Assembly: GCA_002786025.1 (NCBI GenBank)
Contig: NHNW01000070.1
Coordinates: 1-64,000 of the forward strand
Length of the DNA: 64,000 bases
Direction of reading: 5' to 3'
Origin: Zasmidium citrigriseum
Lineage: Eukaryota; Ascomycota; Dothideomycetes; Mycosphaerellales; Mycosphaerellaceae
Shown here: one piece after another, positions 45,060 through 55,964 of the stretch
Layout: each line of letters starts with the position of its first letter
Numbering within the stretch: position 1 is the stretch's first letter
Translations under genes and position numbers: made by a program
The notes under the pieces: generated by a model
What the model saw: only the letters and a program-made list of their open reading frames with translations
Told to the model about the DNA's origin: nothing
The model's database searches: none

Positions 45060-46437
45060 AAGAAGGAGGTACGAGAGCGTGGGAAGGGGTGGAGTGGGAG
45101 ATGGAGGACAGGGGAGGAAACAGATTGACAGGAGAAAGGACTGGTGGAGGGACTGTTGGTTCGTTTCGATTTAATGACATGACCTCATTAAGGTCTTCGA
45201 TCATGATGGGCAGGCAGACTACTGGAGTCCAGAATAGATAGCCACACGATGAGAATCATTGGTATACCCGTCTGCTTGTGCTTTTCGTACCTCTGCGTCT
45301 TCTTGAGCGATCCCCCGAATAATGCGTCTGTATTGCAAGGGAGCAGCCCATTTAGGACAAGGAGACCAAAGGGATGCACAACGATACACCAATGGCTGTT
45401 GTCCCGTCTTGATGCAGTACATCCCACGACGAACTCGGAACGATACATTCGACCGCGCTAATGAAACCACCATCGATGGAGAGCAGAGTATCGTGCTCTC
45501 AAATTTCAACTAGTTACTACTGGTGCAAGTAGTCTGTGACGCTTGATGCGATAGGAGCCTTTCGAAGCGTACTGCGTTTACGAACATCACCCCTACTTCC
45601 ATCAATGGTAACCGAGTGCACAAGTGCACAGAGCAGAACTGAAGGATCCTCCAGCAGCGTCTTGTGATGGGCAAATCGTAAGAGTTACACCACGCCGTCA
45701 AGGTCCGTCATATTATATTTGAAAGTCAGCAGGGTGGAAGAGGTACCAATGGTCTCTTGGTCTTAGAAGCCGCTATCTGGTATCTGATCCCCTGAACATG
45801 AGGTCAACAGCACACCCGGTGGCCTGAGAAATTCCCAACGGTAATGTCATCGTATGATCGAATGCATTGTCAAACAGCCCGATAAAAGAGATTGCAACGA
45901 AGTTGAGGGATGAGACTTTTGTTCGAGGCATGTGATTAGCCCGTGAGGGCAGAATTGGAAGGACGATGACTGTGGTGAGACGTAGGAGTCTATAGTGCGT
46001 GCACTGGTGAGCAACAGGAGAGAACTTGGATTTTGGGGGGCTTGGGCGGTTACTCCTGCGCCGGAGCAATCAATGTCAATTGCCAATATTGCTTGCTGCT
46101 GTTTTGATGCGCTCCGAATGTATCGACAAAAGGATTCATATTTCGAATACCCCCTAGCAAATGTCTTCACCAGGCACAAAACCCATTCGACCTACTCTGA
46201 GGCATCTATAAATGTGGAGACTTCTTAGCATGGCGAGACGATAAGCAAGAGTCCGGTCTTTCCGCCCTCCAATCTTGTCGAATTGAATCTGAAGCCATTG
46301 GCTATAGCAGGGCGGCAGGGAGCCGACGATTCGTGGCAATGCGACTGTATCGTGTGGTAGTTCCCTATGGGCCTTGCAGTCTTGAATGAAATCCAGGGAA
46401 GTTGGCAGTGCAGTCGCATTCCACAAGATCGCCAGTA
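45060..46437. other. Intergenic, nothing recognised
   Basis: Only short frames below 130 codons, without domains. This is the 3' flank of the secreted protein gene and the 3' flank of the first HET gene (convergent). Confidence 0.5.
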
Positions 46438-47751
46438 TCACCGAGACCGCTCATTTCCCGTATACCACGGCCCTGGTGGACCCATGTGTCGCAGCAGACG
46501 CAACCTATCGTCAGAGGGATGTCCAGGGACGGTCCCACCTCGCGAGCGATACTCCCCGGGCCCAGATAGAGCAATGTGAAACGTTTGGCGCTCGATTCGA
46601 TCCCAATCTCCGCAGTCGAATCTTTGCTGGACTTCATGAGGCGAGAGACCTTCAGCATCCCTTTCCAACTCGGCGTCTCGGAAACACAATCCCCGCCACT
46701 GTCGCAGCCCGAGGATGCAGTCCCCAGCAAATATTTCAGTATCTCTGTCTGCGCATGTACGGACGCAGTTGAGCTTCAGGATGTACCGGAATGACGTTCT
46801 GTTCCCATGGGGCATTTTGATTTCGATGGCTGCACCCTCGAAGTGCAAGCCTTTATGGGTGATCATGTACGGCGGCCGATCGAGCATCGCAAGAGGCTGA
46901 AGGCCGCCACTCTGGACGAAATCCATCGGACTCCTCGCCAGAATTCGAGGAGATCCTAAGTATGGTATGTGCATGAAGATAGTCTCATCTGCACTTCGCT
47001 GGATGATCTCTCTCTGTAGACGCTCAAAAGCTCGCTCGCTCCCTTCGCCGTACAGCAACGGCATGTTGATGTCGAACAGTCCTAGGAGGCAATAGGCGAT
47101 ATCCTCGGCACGGGTGGTTTGTCTCTTGGAAGCCCAGCTCATGCGCTGAGCTATAGATGCATCCCTAGGGTCTTCGATCTGCAAGAACTCTAGGTCAATG
47201 CCACTGGCCATAGCGACACACATTGGAATTTCGGATTCATGATCGGCTTTTGATCCGATAAGGTTCCATTGTCGGTCGTAGAAGATTACAGTCGAAGGGG
47301 CCAAGAGCTCTTGCAAGGTCCAGCCTCTGGAAAACCACGCGCTTCGGGAGAAGCTCTGTTCCGTGGCTAGCCGGACGACATCGACCAGGTATGCAACGCA
47401 GTACTCCGCATAGGCATAATATCCCCACATCGAGTTAATGTTTTCCGAGAGTTCAGAGCTGCTCTCTTTATTAATACAGACAGTGTCGACCCAGACCCAG
47501 TCCACTTGAACTGGTCTTAATCCATCATATTTACATGCCTTGGTCTCACGTGGACAAGGTGCATGTCGAACGAGCCGGCAGAACTCCTCGATTTTCCGGG
47601 ATCCGGCTCCTTGTTGTGCTCCAGAATTCTGTTTCTGATATTGCTGATACGACAGCTCCTCTGATCCCCATTGATGTGAGAGTATCGCATAGGGTGGGCG
47701 TTGATCTCCGAAATCGTGAAGCTTTAGCGTGTGGACGTTGATCAGGCGCAT
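46438..47751 (-). CDS. HET-domain protein 1
   Basis: A single exon of 437 residues. The start is the ATG at 47751, MRLINVHTL, which matches the N-termini of the two neighbours; the frame upstream opens only at a TTG. The HET domain (about residues 18-165) has PPYAILSHQWGSEELSY, DWVWVDTVCINKESSSELS, NSMWGYYAYAEYCVAYL and SAWFSRGWTLQELLAPSTV. The region after it is shared with the array: SIAQRMSWASKRQTTRAED, AYCLLGLFDINMPLLYGEG, and RLQREIIQRS. No NACHT, ankyrin or WD repeats follow, so this is a short HET protein. HET proteins mediate heterokaryon incompatibility and programmed cell death in some ascomycetes; the role of this one is unknown. Confidence 0.9.
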   Translation of the reverse strand: MRLINVHTLKLHDFGDQRPPYAILSHQWGSEELSYQQYQKQNSGAQQGAGSRKIEEFCRLVRHAPCPRETKACKYDGLRPVQVDWVWVDTVCINKESSSELSENINSMWGYYAYAEYCVAYLVDVVRLATEQSFSRSAWFSRGWTLQELLAPSTVIFYDRQWNLIGSKADHESEIPMCVAMASGIDLEFLQIEDPRDASIAQRMSWASKRQTTRAEDIAYCLLGLFDINMPLLYGEGSERAFERLQREIIQRSADETIFMHIPYLGSPRILARSPMDFVQSGGLQPLAMLDRPPYMITHKGLHFEGAAIEIKMPHGNRTSFRYILKLNCVRTCADRDTEIFAGDCILGLRQWRGLCFRDAELERDAEGLSPHEVQQRFDCGDWDRIERQTFHIALSGPGEYRSRGGTVPGHPSDDRLRLLRHMGPPGPWYTGNERSR

Positions 47752-48683
47752 TGTGTGACTGTGTCGGGTATTGAGGAAGCAAGTATTGCCCAAGTTCGAT
47801 GACTTTTCGGCTCAAGTGTGGCAAGTTGCAGCACCTTGCGATAGAAAAGGCGATGAAGCGTCAGTGACCATCGTCAGATTTATTATCGGCAATGTGGCAG
47901 TGTTGAGCGTGGCTTGCTGTGCGGTAAGCTAATGTTGTATAACCATTGGCGATCGTCCGGATGGGCGACTCTTGGAATGCTAGGCCTGGATGAGCGACCG
48001 CGGACTGTGCCCGTGCGCTATGAAGCCATCAACGACGTACCTTTGACAGCAATGCAGCTCCTGCTGATATATCGCAAATCTGCGAAGACGATTTCTTGCT
48101 TCTCGTGTTCATCCGTGAGAGGCAGCGCAGCACCGCAAACAGGGGTGCCTTCAGCTCGCTTATGCATTTCGACGCCGTCACTTCGCCCGCGCACAAGTAG
48201 CAGCTCTTGGCTGGAGGCTCAGCTGCCTTGATGTTGCCCTCTCCAGTGCAGTACGTAAGGTCGCTTTGCGGGAATCCAGTATGATGCTGGGCGGACGTGG
48301 TCAAGATCATGGGAATGCCGCAGAAGCCCTGGAGTACGTCGCTGATTCTGTCGTGGGGGAAGCATTTAGAAATGCATCCGAAAAGGTTGAAACTGATCGT
48401 CCGACCTGGCACTATTGAGGCATCCTTTCATCGGGCATAAATCATGGCGTACGTTGTCCATTCCCTGACAGGCCCTCGCTCAGAGGCACTGTCGCCCGCC
48501 TCGCCGTTCGCACGGAAGATGCCGATGTCACATCGTCCAAGAGTTGGTGGGTCCAGTGTCGTTCCCAAGTAAATTCAGTCTGGGTCATAGATGTATACTC
48601 GAAGATGGTATGAGTCTCGACTGTAGTTGCCTTCGAGGAACGGTCAGGTCCCGGAGGTTGCTGATAAATGGAGGTGTTGTACC
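47752..48683. other. Spacer between HET genes 1 and 2
   Basis: A minus frame at 48412-48029 is open for 127 codons from a GTG and has several cysteines (KSCYLCAGEV), but no domain and no ATG. The rest is flanking sequence. Confidence 0.4.
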
Positions 48684-50125
48684 TCAACGCAGGTGTCGCC
48701 GGCCCCAATCTCGTGCGGAGACCTTCTGCTCAGCATCAGCAGCACAGATCGTACTCTGCCCTGTCGTCGATCCTCTGGAGACCACATCGTCCTTTTTCCG
48801 CGAGTCCCAAATTCCTTGCCAGTCAAGAAATTGCCCATGGATCCACCCGTCCGGATCACGACCGAAGTGAGATGTACCTTCATCGGAAAAGGTCTCCCGG
48901 TGAGGGTTCTCGAGTCGTATGAGCAGCCTCTTGGACTGTAGTCTTTGCCAACGACCTTTTGCAAAACTCGCCGCGACCTGCTCTGGGGACATTGCTAGAG
49001 CCGCGTGTTCCAGCGCTGGCGCTCGCACGTATTCGGATCCGTCGGAGCGCTCGACGCCAAGCAGACATCCCTCCACCGTCCCGTTATGTACGGTGGTGCC
49101 AGCGTTAGTGTGTTGCGAATGTCTGAGGATCTTGACACAGTTGAGTCTGAAGATGTACGTCTCCTGCCAAGCGTCGTAGATAGCCGGGCCTTCGAATTCA
49201 AGCCCTTTGTTGGTGATGGCAAAGGGAGGCCGGGAGACAATCGACATTCTGCGAATCGGACAGCTGTCGCGAAACTCGGACGGGCGCTCTGCGAGAAGAC
49301 CTCGTCCCGAGAATGCAAATATCGATTCGTCGTCATTTTGTTGGATGATTTGGCTTTGGAGGCGTCGGAACGCTTTGATGCCGCCTTCGCCGTATAGAAG
49401 AGGCATGTTAACGTCAAACAGACCCATAAGGCAGTACGCCATATCTTCCTCGCGTGTTGTCCAACGCCGGGCCGCCCAGCTCATCTTCTGGGCTGCAGAA
49501 GTCTTTGAAAGATTGATGTTGGAGGTCAAAACGGTCTCTCCGATTCCGGTGGCTTTTGTGATGGCAGTTCCCACCCCTGGGAAGTCATTCCTACTTCCAA
49601 TGAGGCGCCAGTCTTGGTCGTAAAAGGTGACAGTGTGAGGGGCTGGTACTGCATTAGTCTGTGAGACGAGAAATTATTCGACGTCCCCTCCATACCAAGA
49701 AGTTCTTGAAGTGTCCATCCGCGACTGAACCAGTCACTGAAATGGATGTCTTCCGCGCGGCAAGTCGACGCAACATCTGCTAGAAACGCCACACAGAATA
49801 CGGACCTCTGGTAATACATCCACATCGAGTTAATCGCTTCCGAAAGTTCTGCGCTGCTTGTTTTGTCAATGCATACTGTATCGACCCAAGCCCAGTCGAG
49901 GTCTAGTGTGTTCCTTTTCTTGGGCCTTGGTCTCCGGAATAGATGTCGAACAAGGCGGCAAAAGTTTTCGATCTTCCTGAAACTCTCTCCGTGACGCTTA
50001 TGATGATCTTGAAAGTCCTGGAAGGACAGCTCCTTGTCGTACCATCGGTGGGATAGAATAGCGTACGGCGGCGGGTTGTCACCAAATGCTCGGAGTTCCA
50101 GACTGTGAATGTTGATAAGTCGCAT
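48684..50125 (-). CDS. HET-domain protein 2
   Basis: Two exons encode 464 residues: 50125-49696 and 49648-48684. The 47-nt intron (gtatgg...aatgcag) joins GWTLQELL to VPAPHTVTFYDQDWRLIG, restoring the HET core; unspliced, the frame runs into an unrelated ending. The start MRLINIHSLEL matches HET genes 1 and 3. The domain shows PPYAILSHRWYDKELSF, DWAWVDTVCIDKTSSAELS, NSMWMYYQRSVFCVAFL and FSRGWTLQELL. Then come SAAQKMSWAARRWTTREED, YCLMGLFDVNMPLLYGEG and DDESIFAFSGRG. The C-terminal part after residue 300 is variable and has no known domain. Only this array member has an intron in the HET domain. Confidence 0.9.
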
Positions 50126-50355
50126 TGTACAAATCTCTGTCGCGGATCACGAATCTGCAGCCAGAAGCCATGGTGTATTGGCGACGGTCATCGGTGGTAT
50201 TGATAGCTGGGGGGGTTGTGGGCGGAGCTGTGGCGGTGCTGTGAATCCTTCGAAGCCGCCCACGAAAAGCGGTCTCAGCTCGCCAAAAGCTGGGCTGCGC
50301 GACCGAAGTAGTGTCCGCTTGACCAACCGAGCGCCGTTCTGTACATAAATGCCTG

Positions 50356-51840
50356 TTACGCTTCCAGCTCGAACGGACCGAGGGATATCGGCGGTGGTCC
50401 TGGACGCTCGGCCTTGACAAAGCGGGTGCTGCTACCGGGCATTTCGGTCGGGCCGCTGTCTTCTTCATCCGAGATCTCGAATTCTCCATCGTCGAAGGCA
50501 GGCATGTCGTTCTCTTGCTGCTGCAAAACGTCATGCGCGGAAAATCCAGAGAAAATTGGGCCGTCATTATCCTCGTACCAGAGTTTCTGTACGTCGCGAG
50601 CGTTCAGCAGATGGAGCCGTTCATCGATCTCGGCATTATACACATCATTGACTGTGACTGCCAAGTGGAAGCGCATGGAGTCGACTTGCTCCCATATGCC
50701 ATCGTCAAGCAGCTTTGCCGCGGCGGAAGCGGACATCTGCTCGACTTTCTTCTCCCAGGAGAAGTCTCGGACGAAGCGATCCCCGATCTTTCTCAGCACC
50801 ATGAGGCAGCCCCTTAGTCTCACAGCCTGAATAGGATCGCCACCGCGAGGATGTCCTTCGGGATGTACAAGTCGGCCGCAGTTGAGGTTGAGGATGTAAA
50901 AGATGTCTCGTCCCACTCGCCACTGAATCGCCGCGGATTCAAATTCCAGTCCAGCGTTGGTGATCGTGTATGGCGGTCGAGAGAGTCGTCGTGATGCTCG
51001 AACATACTCGCAGTCGACGAATTGTCGAGGATTGGCGGCCAAAGCTGGCTGGGTCCCGTACATGTTGAGCCCGAAAGCGAAGATTGACTCATCGTTGGAC
51101 TGCCTGACAATCTGTTCTTGCAGTCGGAAGAAAGCCTTGTCCTGCCCTTCTCCATAAAGTAAAGGCATATTCACGTTGAAGATGCCCATTAGGCAATATG
51201 CCAGGTCCTCTCCTCTCGTGGTCTTACGAGCAGAAGCCCAACTCATGCGCTGAGCGATTGATGCATCTGTGACATGCTTCCTGCCCTGGAGATAGCCGTC
51301 TTCGATGGACGTGGCGAGTGTGATCGCCAGGCGTAGGTCGCTGGTCGTATTCCGGGACCCTAGTTGCAACCAATGTTTTGCATAGAAGATGACTTCCTTC
51401 GGTGCGAGCAACTCTTGCAAGGTGAAGCCTCTACGAAACCAAGCACTAGACCGCAGATTGCGGAGATCACGAGCTCGGGAACCTGTGGCTTCGCAATCTG
51501 AAATATAGGCCACGCAGACTGTCGCTTCCTGGTACCAGTTCCACATCGAGTTGATCGCCTCAGACAGTTCTGCACTGGATGTCTTGTCAATGCAGCAGGT
51601 GTCGACCCATGCCCACTCAATTCTCTGGGTGGGGTCCAGGCCGTGAGCCCAGTTGGCATCTCGAAGCAAGCGACAGAAGTTCTCGATCTTGACAAATCCA
51701 GGTTCGGTCCTCGCGAAAGTATTCTGATAGTCTTGATATGTTATCTCACCTCCTTCCCAGCGATGAGACAATACAGCATATTCGGGGCGTCCCGCAGGGA
51801 AGTCCGTGGTCTCCAGTGTGTGGATGTTGATCAGGCGCAT
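50356..51840 (-). CDS. HET-domain protein 3
   Basis: A single exon of 494 residues from the ATG at 51840 (MRLINIHTLETTDF). The HET domain has PEYAVLSHRWEGGEITY, EWAWVDTCCIDKTSSAELS, NSMWNWYQEATVCVAYI and SAWFRRGFTLQELLAPKEV. Then come SIAQRMSWASARKTTRGED, AYCLMGIFNVNMPLLYGEG and RLQEQIVRQSNDESIFAFG. A longer C-terminal tail ends in an acidic segment (DDGEFEISDEEDSG) and a Pro-rich end. It is the closest relative of HET 2 by eye (TSSAELSEAINSMW identical). No NACHT or repeat domain. Confidence 0.9.
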   Translation of the reverse strand: MRLINIHTLETTDFPAGRPEYAVLSHRWEGGEITYQDYQNTFARTEPGFVKIENFCRLLRDANWAHGLDPTQRIEWAWVDTCCIDKTSSAELSEAINSMWNWYQEATVCVAYISDCEATGSRARDLRNLRSSAWFRRGFTLQELLAPKEVIFYAKHWLQLGSRNTTSDLRLAITLATSIEDGYLQGRKHVTDASIAQRMSWASARKTTRGEDLAYCLMGIFNVNMPLLYGEGQDKAFFRLQEQIVRQSNDESIFAFGLNMYGTQPALAANPRQFVDCEYVRASRRLSRPPYTITNAGLEFESAAIQWRVGRDIFYILNLNCGRLVHPEGHPRGGDPIQAVRLRGCLMVLRKIGDRFVRDFSWEKKVEQMSASAAAKLLDDGIWEQVDSMRFHLAVTVNDVYNAEIDERLHLLNARDVQKLWYEDNDGPIFSGFSAHDVLQQQENDMPAFDDGEFEISDEEDSGPTEMPGSSTRFVKAERPGPPPISLGPFELEA

Positions 51841-52166
51841 CTCGCGGTACAGCAGTCATGACTCCCAGGGGCCATTCTGAGAGTATTTTCGCTATGCTGT
51901 ATGACAGACTCACGATGGCTGTGGCGTATCCGACGATGATGTTTGGGGAGAAGGGAAGTTGCTCGTCCAGCTGAAGATTGGTGGAGGAAGGCCCCACTTG
52001 CAGCGGCCCGAGCTCCGCCATGCCTGAGGCAGCCTACGTCCCATTACAACGCTCACAGAAAGAGACAGCGGTAGTATGCGTCGATCAGCAATTCAAGCAG
52101 TACGAAGGTGACCTTACTCACAGAGTACCAATACATTCATTCAGACAAGCCCTTTTCTCGCTATCC
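51841..52166. other. Spacer between HET gene 3 and the dehydrogenase
   Basis: Promoter side of HET gene 3 and the 3' flank of the dehydrogenase. No gene is seen. Confidence 0.6.
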
Positions 52167-53435
52167 TCAAGCACCAACCTTGTCCGCAATATCCACCTCC
52201 TTGACCTCTCCCATCTTAAAAACAATCTTATGCACCTTCCTCTGCTCAAAGTCCTTATACGCCTGCGGCGCCTCCTCCAAACTCATCGTCTTACCACATA
52301 AGAAGGCCACCTTCTTTTGTTCCTGAACCAACAAAGCGAGGGCGTCTTCGAAGATGGAGCGGACGGGGCAGCGGCCGAAGGCCATGGTGACGTTTTTGCC
52401 GTAGAGGAGTAGGCCGTTGACTTCCCATTTTTCGGTGCTGTACCAACATTAGTGACAAGTGGTGGAGATGGGGGAGATGTGTGCGTACTGAACGCCAATG
52501 CTGGAGATGCACCCCCAAGGACGGATCATGTCGAATGCGAGCTGCCAGGCGTCTGCGTGGCCGACTCCCTCGATTACGACGTCTGCACCGCGGCCGTTGG
52601 TTGCGTCTTTGATCTTTTGAACGGGGTTGTCGTTGAGATTGATGGGTATCGCACCGAGTTGCTTCGCCTGCTCCAGTCGCTCTGGCACACTGTCAATCGC
52701 ATATACGGTATCCACCATCGTCAATGCGCAAGTAATCGCACAGATTCCCACGGGTCCGCATCCTATGCAGACAGCCGTGTACTCCTTGCGATCTCGATCA
52801 TTCAGATTCTTGAGGAAGCGAGACGCCGCAAAGTATCCAGTCGGGAAGATATCCGCCATCAAAACGAGCATCTCTTCCGGGATTCCAGACGGCGTCTTGA
52901 CAAACGTCGTGTCGGCGAGCGGACATCGCACATACTCGGCCTGTCCGCCATCGATGGTATTCGCCGGCGCACTGTTCCCGAACAGCTCCCCTTTCGCACA
53001 TCTCGACGCCTGGCCGCGGACGCAGTAGTAGCATTCTCCGCAGGCTGTATAGAACGGTACGACGACCTGGCAGTATCAGCACCACATCACCATCACTTCC
53101 TGCTCTTCTTCTCGCACCTTGTCTCCAATCTCAAACTTCTTCACCGCGTCGCCTTTCTCCACGATCTCGCCGACGAATTCATGGCCGCAGATGAAATCTG
53201 GTGGGCACTTGAGGTGACCTCGGTAGAAGTGCAGGTCGCTGCCGCAGAGGGCGGTGGAGGAGACTTTGAGGACGGCGTCGGTGGGCTTTTGAATCTTGGG
53301 GTATGGGCGATCTTCGACAACGATCTATGCTCATCAGCATCCATATTCTTCATTGCTGTAGTAAGGCATTGGTGATACGTGATAATCCCCCTTAAGCACA
53401 ACAGCTCTCATCTTGTCCGGCGGCTGAAACGACAT
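52167..53435 (-). CDS. Zinc-dependent alcohol dehydrogenase family protein
   Basis: Four exons encode 370 residues: 53435-53379, 53324-53118, 53066-52489 and 52437-52167, with introns of 54, 51 and 51 nt. Splicing restores KGDYH/IVVEDRPYP, IGDK/VVVPFYTACG and SSIGV/HTEKWEVNG. Catalytic zinc ligands are the Cys in TALCGSDLH and His-Glu in CGHEFVGEI. The structural zinc lobe is CGECYYCVRGQASRC. The cofactor-binding Rossmann motif is GCGPVG, followed by an acidic residue (AIDSVPERL) that suggests NAD(H). It most resembles the formaldehyde/sorbitol/threonine dehydrogenase branch of the medium-chain family; the substrate is not readable. It is probably cytosolic. Unrelated to its HET and F-box neighbours. 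Confidence 0.9.
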
Positions 53436-54222
53436 CTTGTCCGAAAGTTGGTCTGTAACGTTGATGGTCGACCTTGATGGTTACGAGACAAGTTCAAAAC
53501 CAACAGCACTCCTCCTCTTCAAAAACTACTTTCCTCCTCGCCGTACAGGAAGAGGGGTAAATACTCCTCAAGCTCCTTGCCCCGCAGCAGCGACATCGCC
53601 AATGACACTCCATTTCCCGCCAGGAACCGAGGACGGAAAGCGTTGTCTCGTGCTCTCGCGATTGAGATTCCGATTGAAGCCAATGCCGGGAGTTTGCGAG
53701 TGAAGGCGTCGACGGTCTGTTGTCCGGCGGTGGTGGATGTTTGGGCGGCGGATGTCATTGTGCATGGTGGGGTGGATTTGATCGGCCAAGTTCGGAGCTG
53801 GGAATAGGGGCCGGGAATAACGAGACGACGAGCTTGGGTTTTGGACTTCACCTCTTCTTGAATCTGGTGCTCAGTCTGTTTCGATCAAGACGTGAAGACT
53901 GGGTTGCCCAGAATGTTTGTTTTCGATGTTGACGTTGAGAAAGGAGATGCGGACGAGCGGCACGGCCGACTTCGACTCCCAGGCTCAGACGAAACCTCAG
54001 CCAGTCAACGGACGCCCGCTCTCCCGAAAAACGTATCACGCTGTGGTACTTGCTGCTTGTATGGCATCGTAGGAGAAAGCATGTGTGCCGGAGAGTAAGC
54101 AGAATGTGTGATTGGAAGATGAGAAGCTGGTAAGCAATATTCAATTCTCGGATATCCAGCGGTATGGCTCCACCAGTCAGACTTCACGCAAAAGAAACCA
54201 ACACTCTGCAACGCCCACCATC
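53436..54222. other. Spacer with a possible small minus-strand gene
   Basis: A minus frame at 53758-53519 would encode 79 residues (MTSAAQTSTTAGQQTVD, then RARDNAFRPRFLAGNG, ending FLYGEEESSF) with coding-like texture. No domain or independent support exists. The remainder is the 5' flank of the dehydrogenase and of the plus-strand gene at 54223. Confidence 0.3.
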
Positions 54223-55122
54223 ATGGAAAAAGATATTCAGAATCTCATATATACCATGGCCCATCCACTTCTCCTTAAGTTATCCCATTCCATCGATCGA
54301 TATCTCGACAACACAGCACAACCATATCCCAAGGAGATAGAAAACCAGACCTCACACGTCAACATCATGGCCTCTACTACGGCTTCCACCTCGCAAAAAG
54401 CCCACATCACAGCACTACCTCCTGAGCTCCTCCTCATGATCTTGCACACGAACGTCCCCGACCGTTCCGACTCTCTCAAAGACGTCCAAGCCTACTTTCG
54501 CTCTCATGGTCTCTCGAACTATCTGAGAGACAACGCTGCGACCGCATTCTCGGATAGGTACATCCTCGAAGTCGACCTGGACATTCACTGCCATCATACG
54601 CATCGCCACCATTTCCACTCACCCTTCTTTCGCTCCTCCGGCGTCGAGGAAAGTCCTTTCGGCAAGCATATCAAGAAAGCGGTCCTGAATGTTCAATGCC
54701 TGCATACGAAGTTTGCGAGGGAGGTACTTGAAGAGACGATGGGCACGATCAAGCAGCTGCGCGAGAAAACTGCATTAAAGGAGCTCTGCGTGACATTTGC
54801 ATCTGGAGATGAGAGGTTCTCGGAATTGGTCTCGCGGCTGATTGGCGAGGGTTTGGGAGCAGACTTTGGGGATCTGAAATTTGTGGATTTTGGAGAAGGG
54901 CCGATGGGGGATCGGTGGGGTTTGGATGAGGATGGTAATGTGGATGTAGACGTCGCGATTGCTGAGTCGAATGAGTGGCAGAGGGGATGGAAACGTCTCG
55001 AGCCTCTCCGTTTCGAAGAGCAGGGCTGGGGGAAGAAGCGGCCTTCTAAGCGTGTGAGAACTGGGTGGAGATCCTGGAGATGGTGTCGCAAAGAGAGAAT
55101 GTGGAAGCTGAGCGCGGAGTGA
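54223..55122 (+). CDS. F-box-like protein (ITALPPELLLMIL type)
   Basis: A single exon of 299 residues from the ATG at 54223. A second ATG at 54367 (MASTTASTSQ) would give 251 residues and places the motif nearer the N-terminus, so the start is uncertain. The F-box-like helix is HITALPPELLLMILHTNV. A Leu/His-containing middle follows (DLDIHCHHTHRHHFHSPFF, HIKKAVLNVQCLH), then a charged C-terminal part ending in many Trp/Arg residues (RTGWRSWRWCRKERMW). F-box proteins recruit substrates to SCF ubiquitin ligases through Skp1. This gene is on the opposite strand from, and different in sequence from, the six-gene array downstream. Confidence 0.65.
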   Translation: MEKDIQNLIYTMAHPLLLKLSHSIDRYLDNTAQPYPKEIENQTSHVNIMASTTASTSQKAHITALPPELLLMILHTNVPDRSDSLKDVQAYFRSHGLSNYLRDNAATAFSDRYILEVDLDIHCHHTHRHHFHSPFFRSSGVEESPFGKHIKKAVLNVQCLHTKFAREVLEETMGTIKQLREKTALKELCVTFASGDERFSELVSRLIGEGLGADFGDLKFVDFGEGPMGDRWGLDEDGNVDVDVAIAESNEWQRGWKRLEPLRFEEQGWGKKRPSKRVRTGWRSWRWCRKERMWKLSAE

Positions 55123-55255
55123 AAGTCGAAGCCTGAGTGAATAGCAACCCCAGAACTCTAAATTCCGCCCTGCAAACGCCGCCATCCACCTCGCGCGCTC
55201 ACATCCACACCTCACACAAACCAACCTCATCGCCGCACCCGCCTCGACCACCACA

Positions 55256-55612
55256 ATGTGCTTCCCTCACCTCTCCCTCTTCTCCAAACAATCCCCGCGA
55301 CCCGCCAATCCGTACGTTCCCCCAATGAACCTCTCGCCACCTCAGTCGCAGCACACTCTGACGGAGATAGGGACAGCAGTAAATACACAGTTACGAGAGA
55401 GCCTTCGCCTAAGGAGCCTGAGATCCTCGCAACGGCGGACTCGGCCGTGGGAAAGAATCTTTTGGTTAGGGAGAAGAGCCAGAAAGTCCTGGGCGTGAAA
55501 GAGATTACGACGTTCGATATGTGTGGGACGGTGAGTATTCATTTGATGGAGAGGGGATGGGATGGGACGCTGACTATGAGAATAGGATCAGGAGGTTGTT
55601 ATTGCGAAGTAG
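55256..55612 (+). CDS. Small unknown protein, three exons
   Basis: A 77-residue model: 55256-55311, 55380-55530 and 55586-55612. Intron 1 is 68 nt (gtacgt...gacagcag, branch-like ctctgac). Intron 2 is 55 nt (gtgagt...agaatag). The protein starts MCFPHLSLFSKQSPRP, has a middle TREPSPKEPEILATADS, and ends FDMCGT/DQEVVIAK. Two in-frame introns and a conserved-looking end support it. It has no signal peptide or domain and would be cytosolic. The final exon is only 8 codons plus stop. Confidence 0.5.
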
Positions 55613-55964
55613 GCGACGATCAAAGCCTTGAATACTGCATGATGGCTCTATAGAGCATCAATACGAAAGCTCGTTCTCCGCGAGATGAGTTCCCGTCCAT
55701 ACACCAGCAACATATCGACGGCCGCTGTCTCGAGCATTCTCGAGGAGATCCAAAAGTCGAATCGATCGACTGCTCAAATGTCTACACTAATGTTATTCAT
55801 TCAGAGCCAGGGGTAAAGGAAAGGTGAAGCAGGATAAGTCTCTCTGAGATTCATGAATTTGAAAGCAGCAAGCACTTTCTATCAATCTATTTGTCGCAGA
55901 AAACCCCTCCCCTTCATCTTCATCCCCCCTCCCCCTTTCTCCCCCCAAAAGCAAATCCTCCAAT
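55613..55964. other. Convergent spacer
   Basis: 3' flank of the small gene and of F-box-like gene A. A C-rich run (ccccccctccccctttctcccccc) lies at about 55926-55948. No gene is seen. Confidence 0.6.

Noticed and set aside
49526..49650. Apparent frameshift in HET gene 2
   Set aside because: A 47-nt GT...AG intron (49695-49649) restores the HET motif, so the gene is intact and not a pseudogene.
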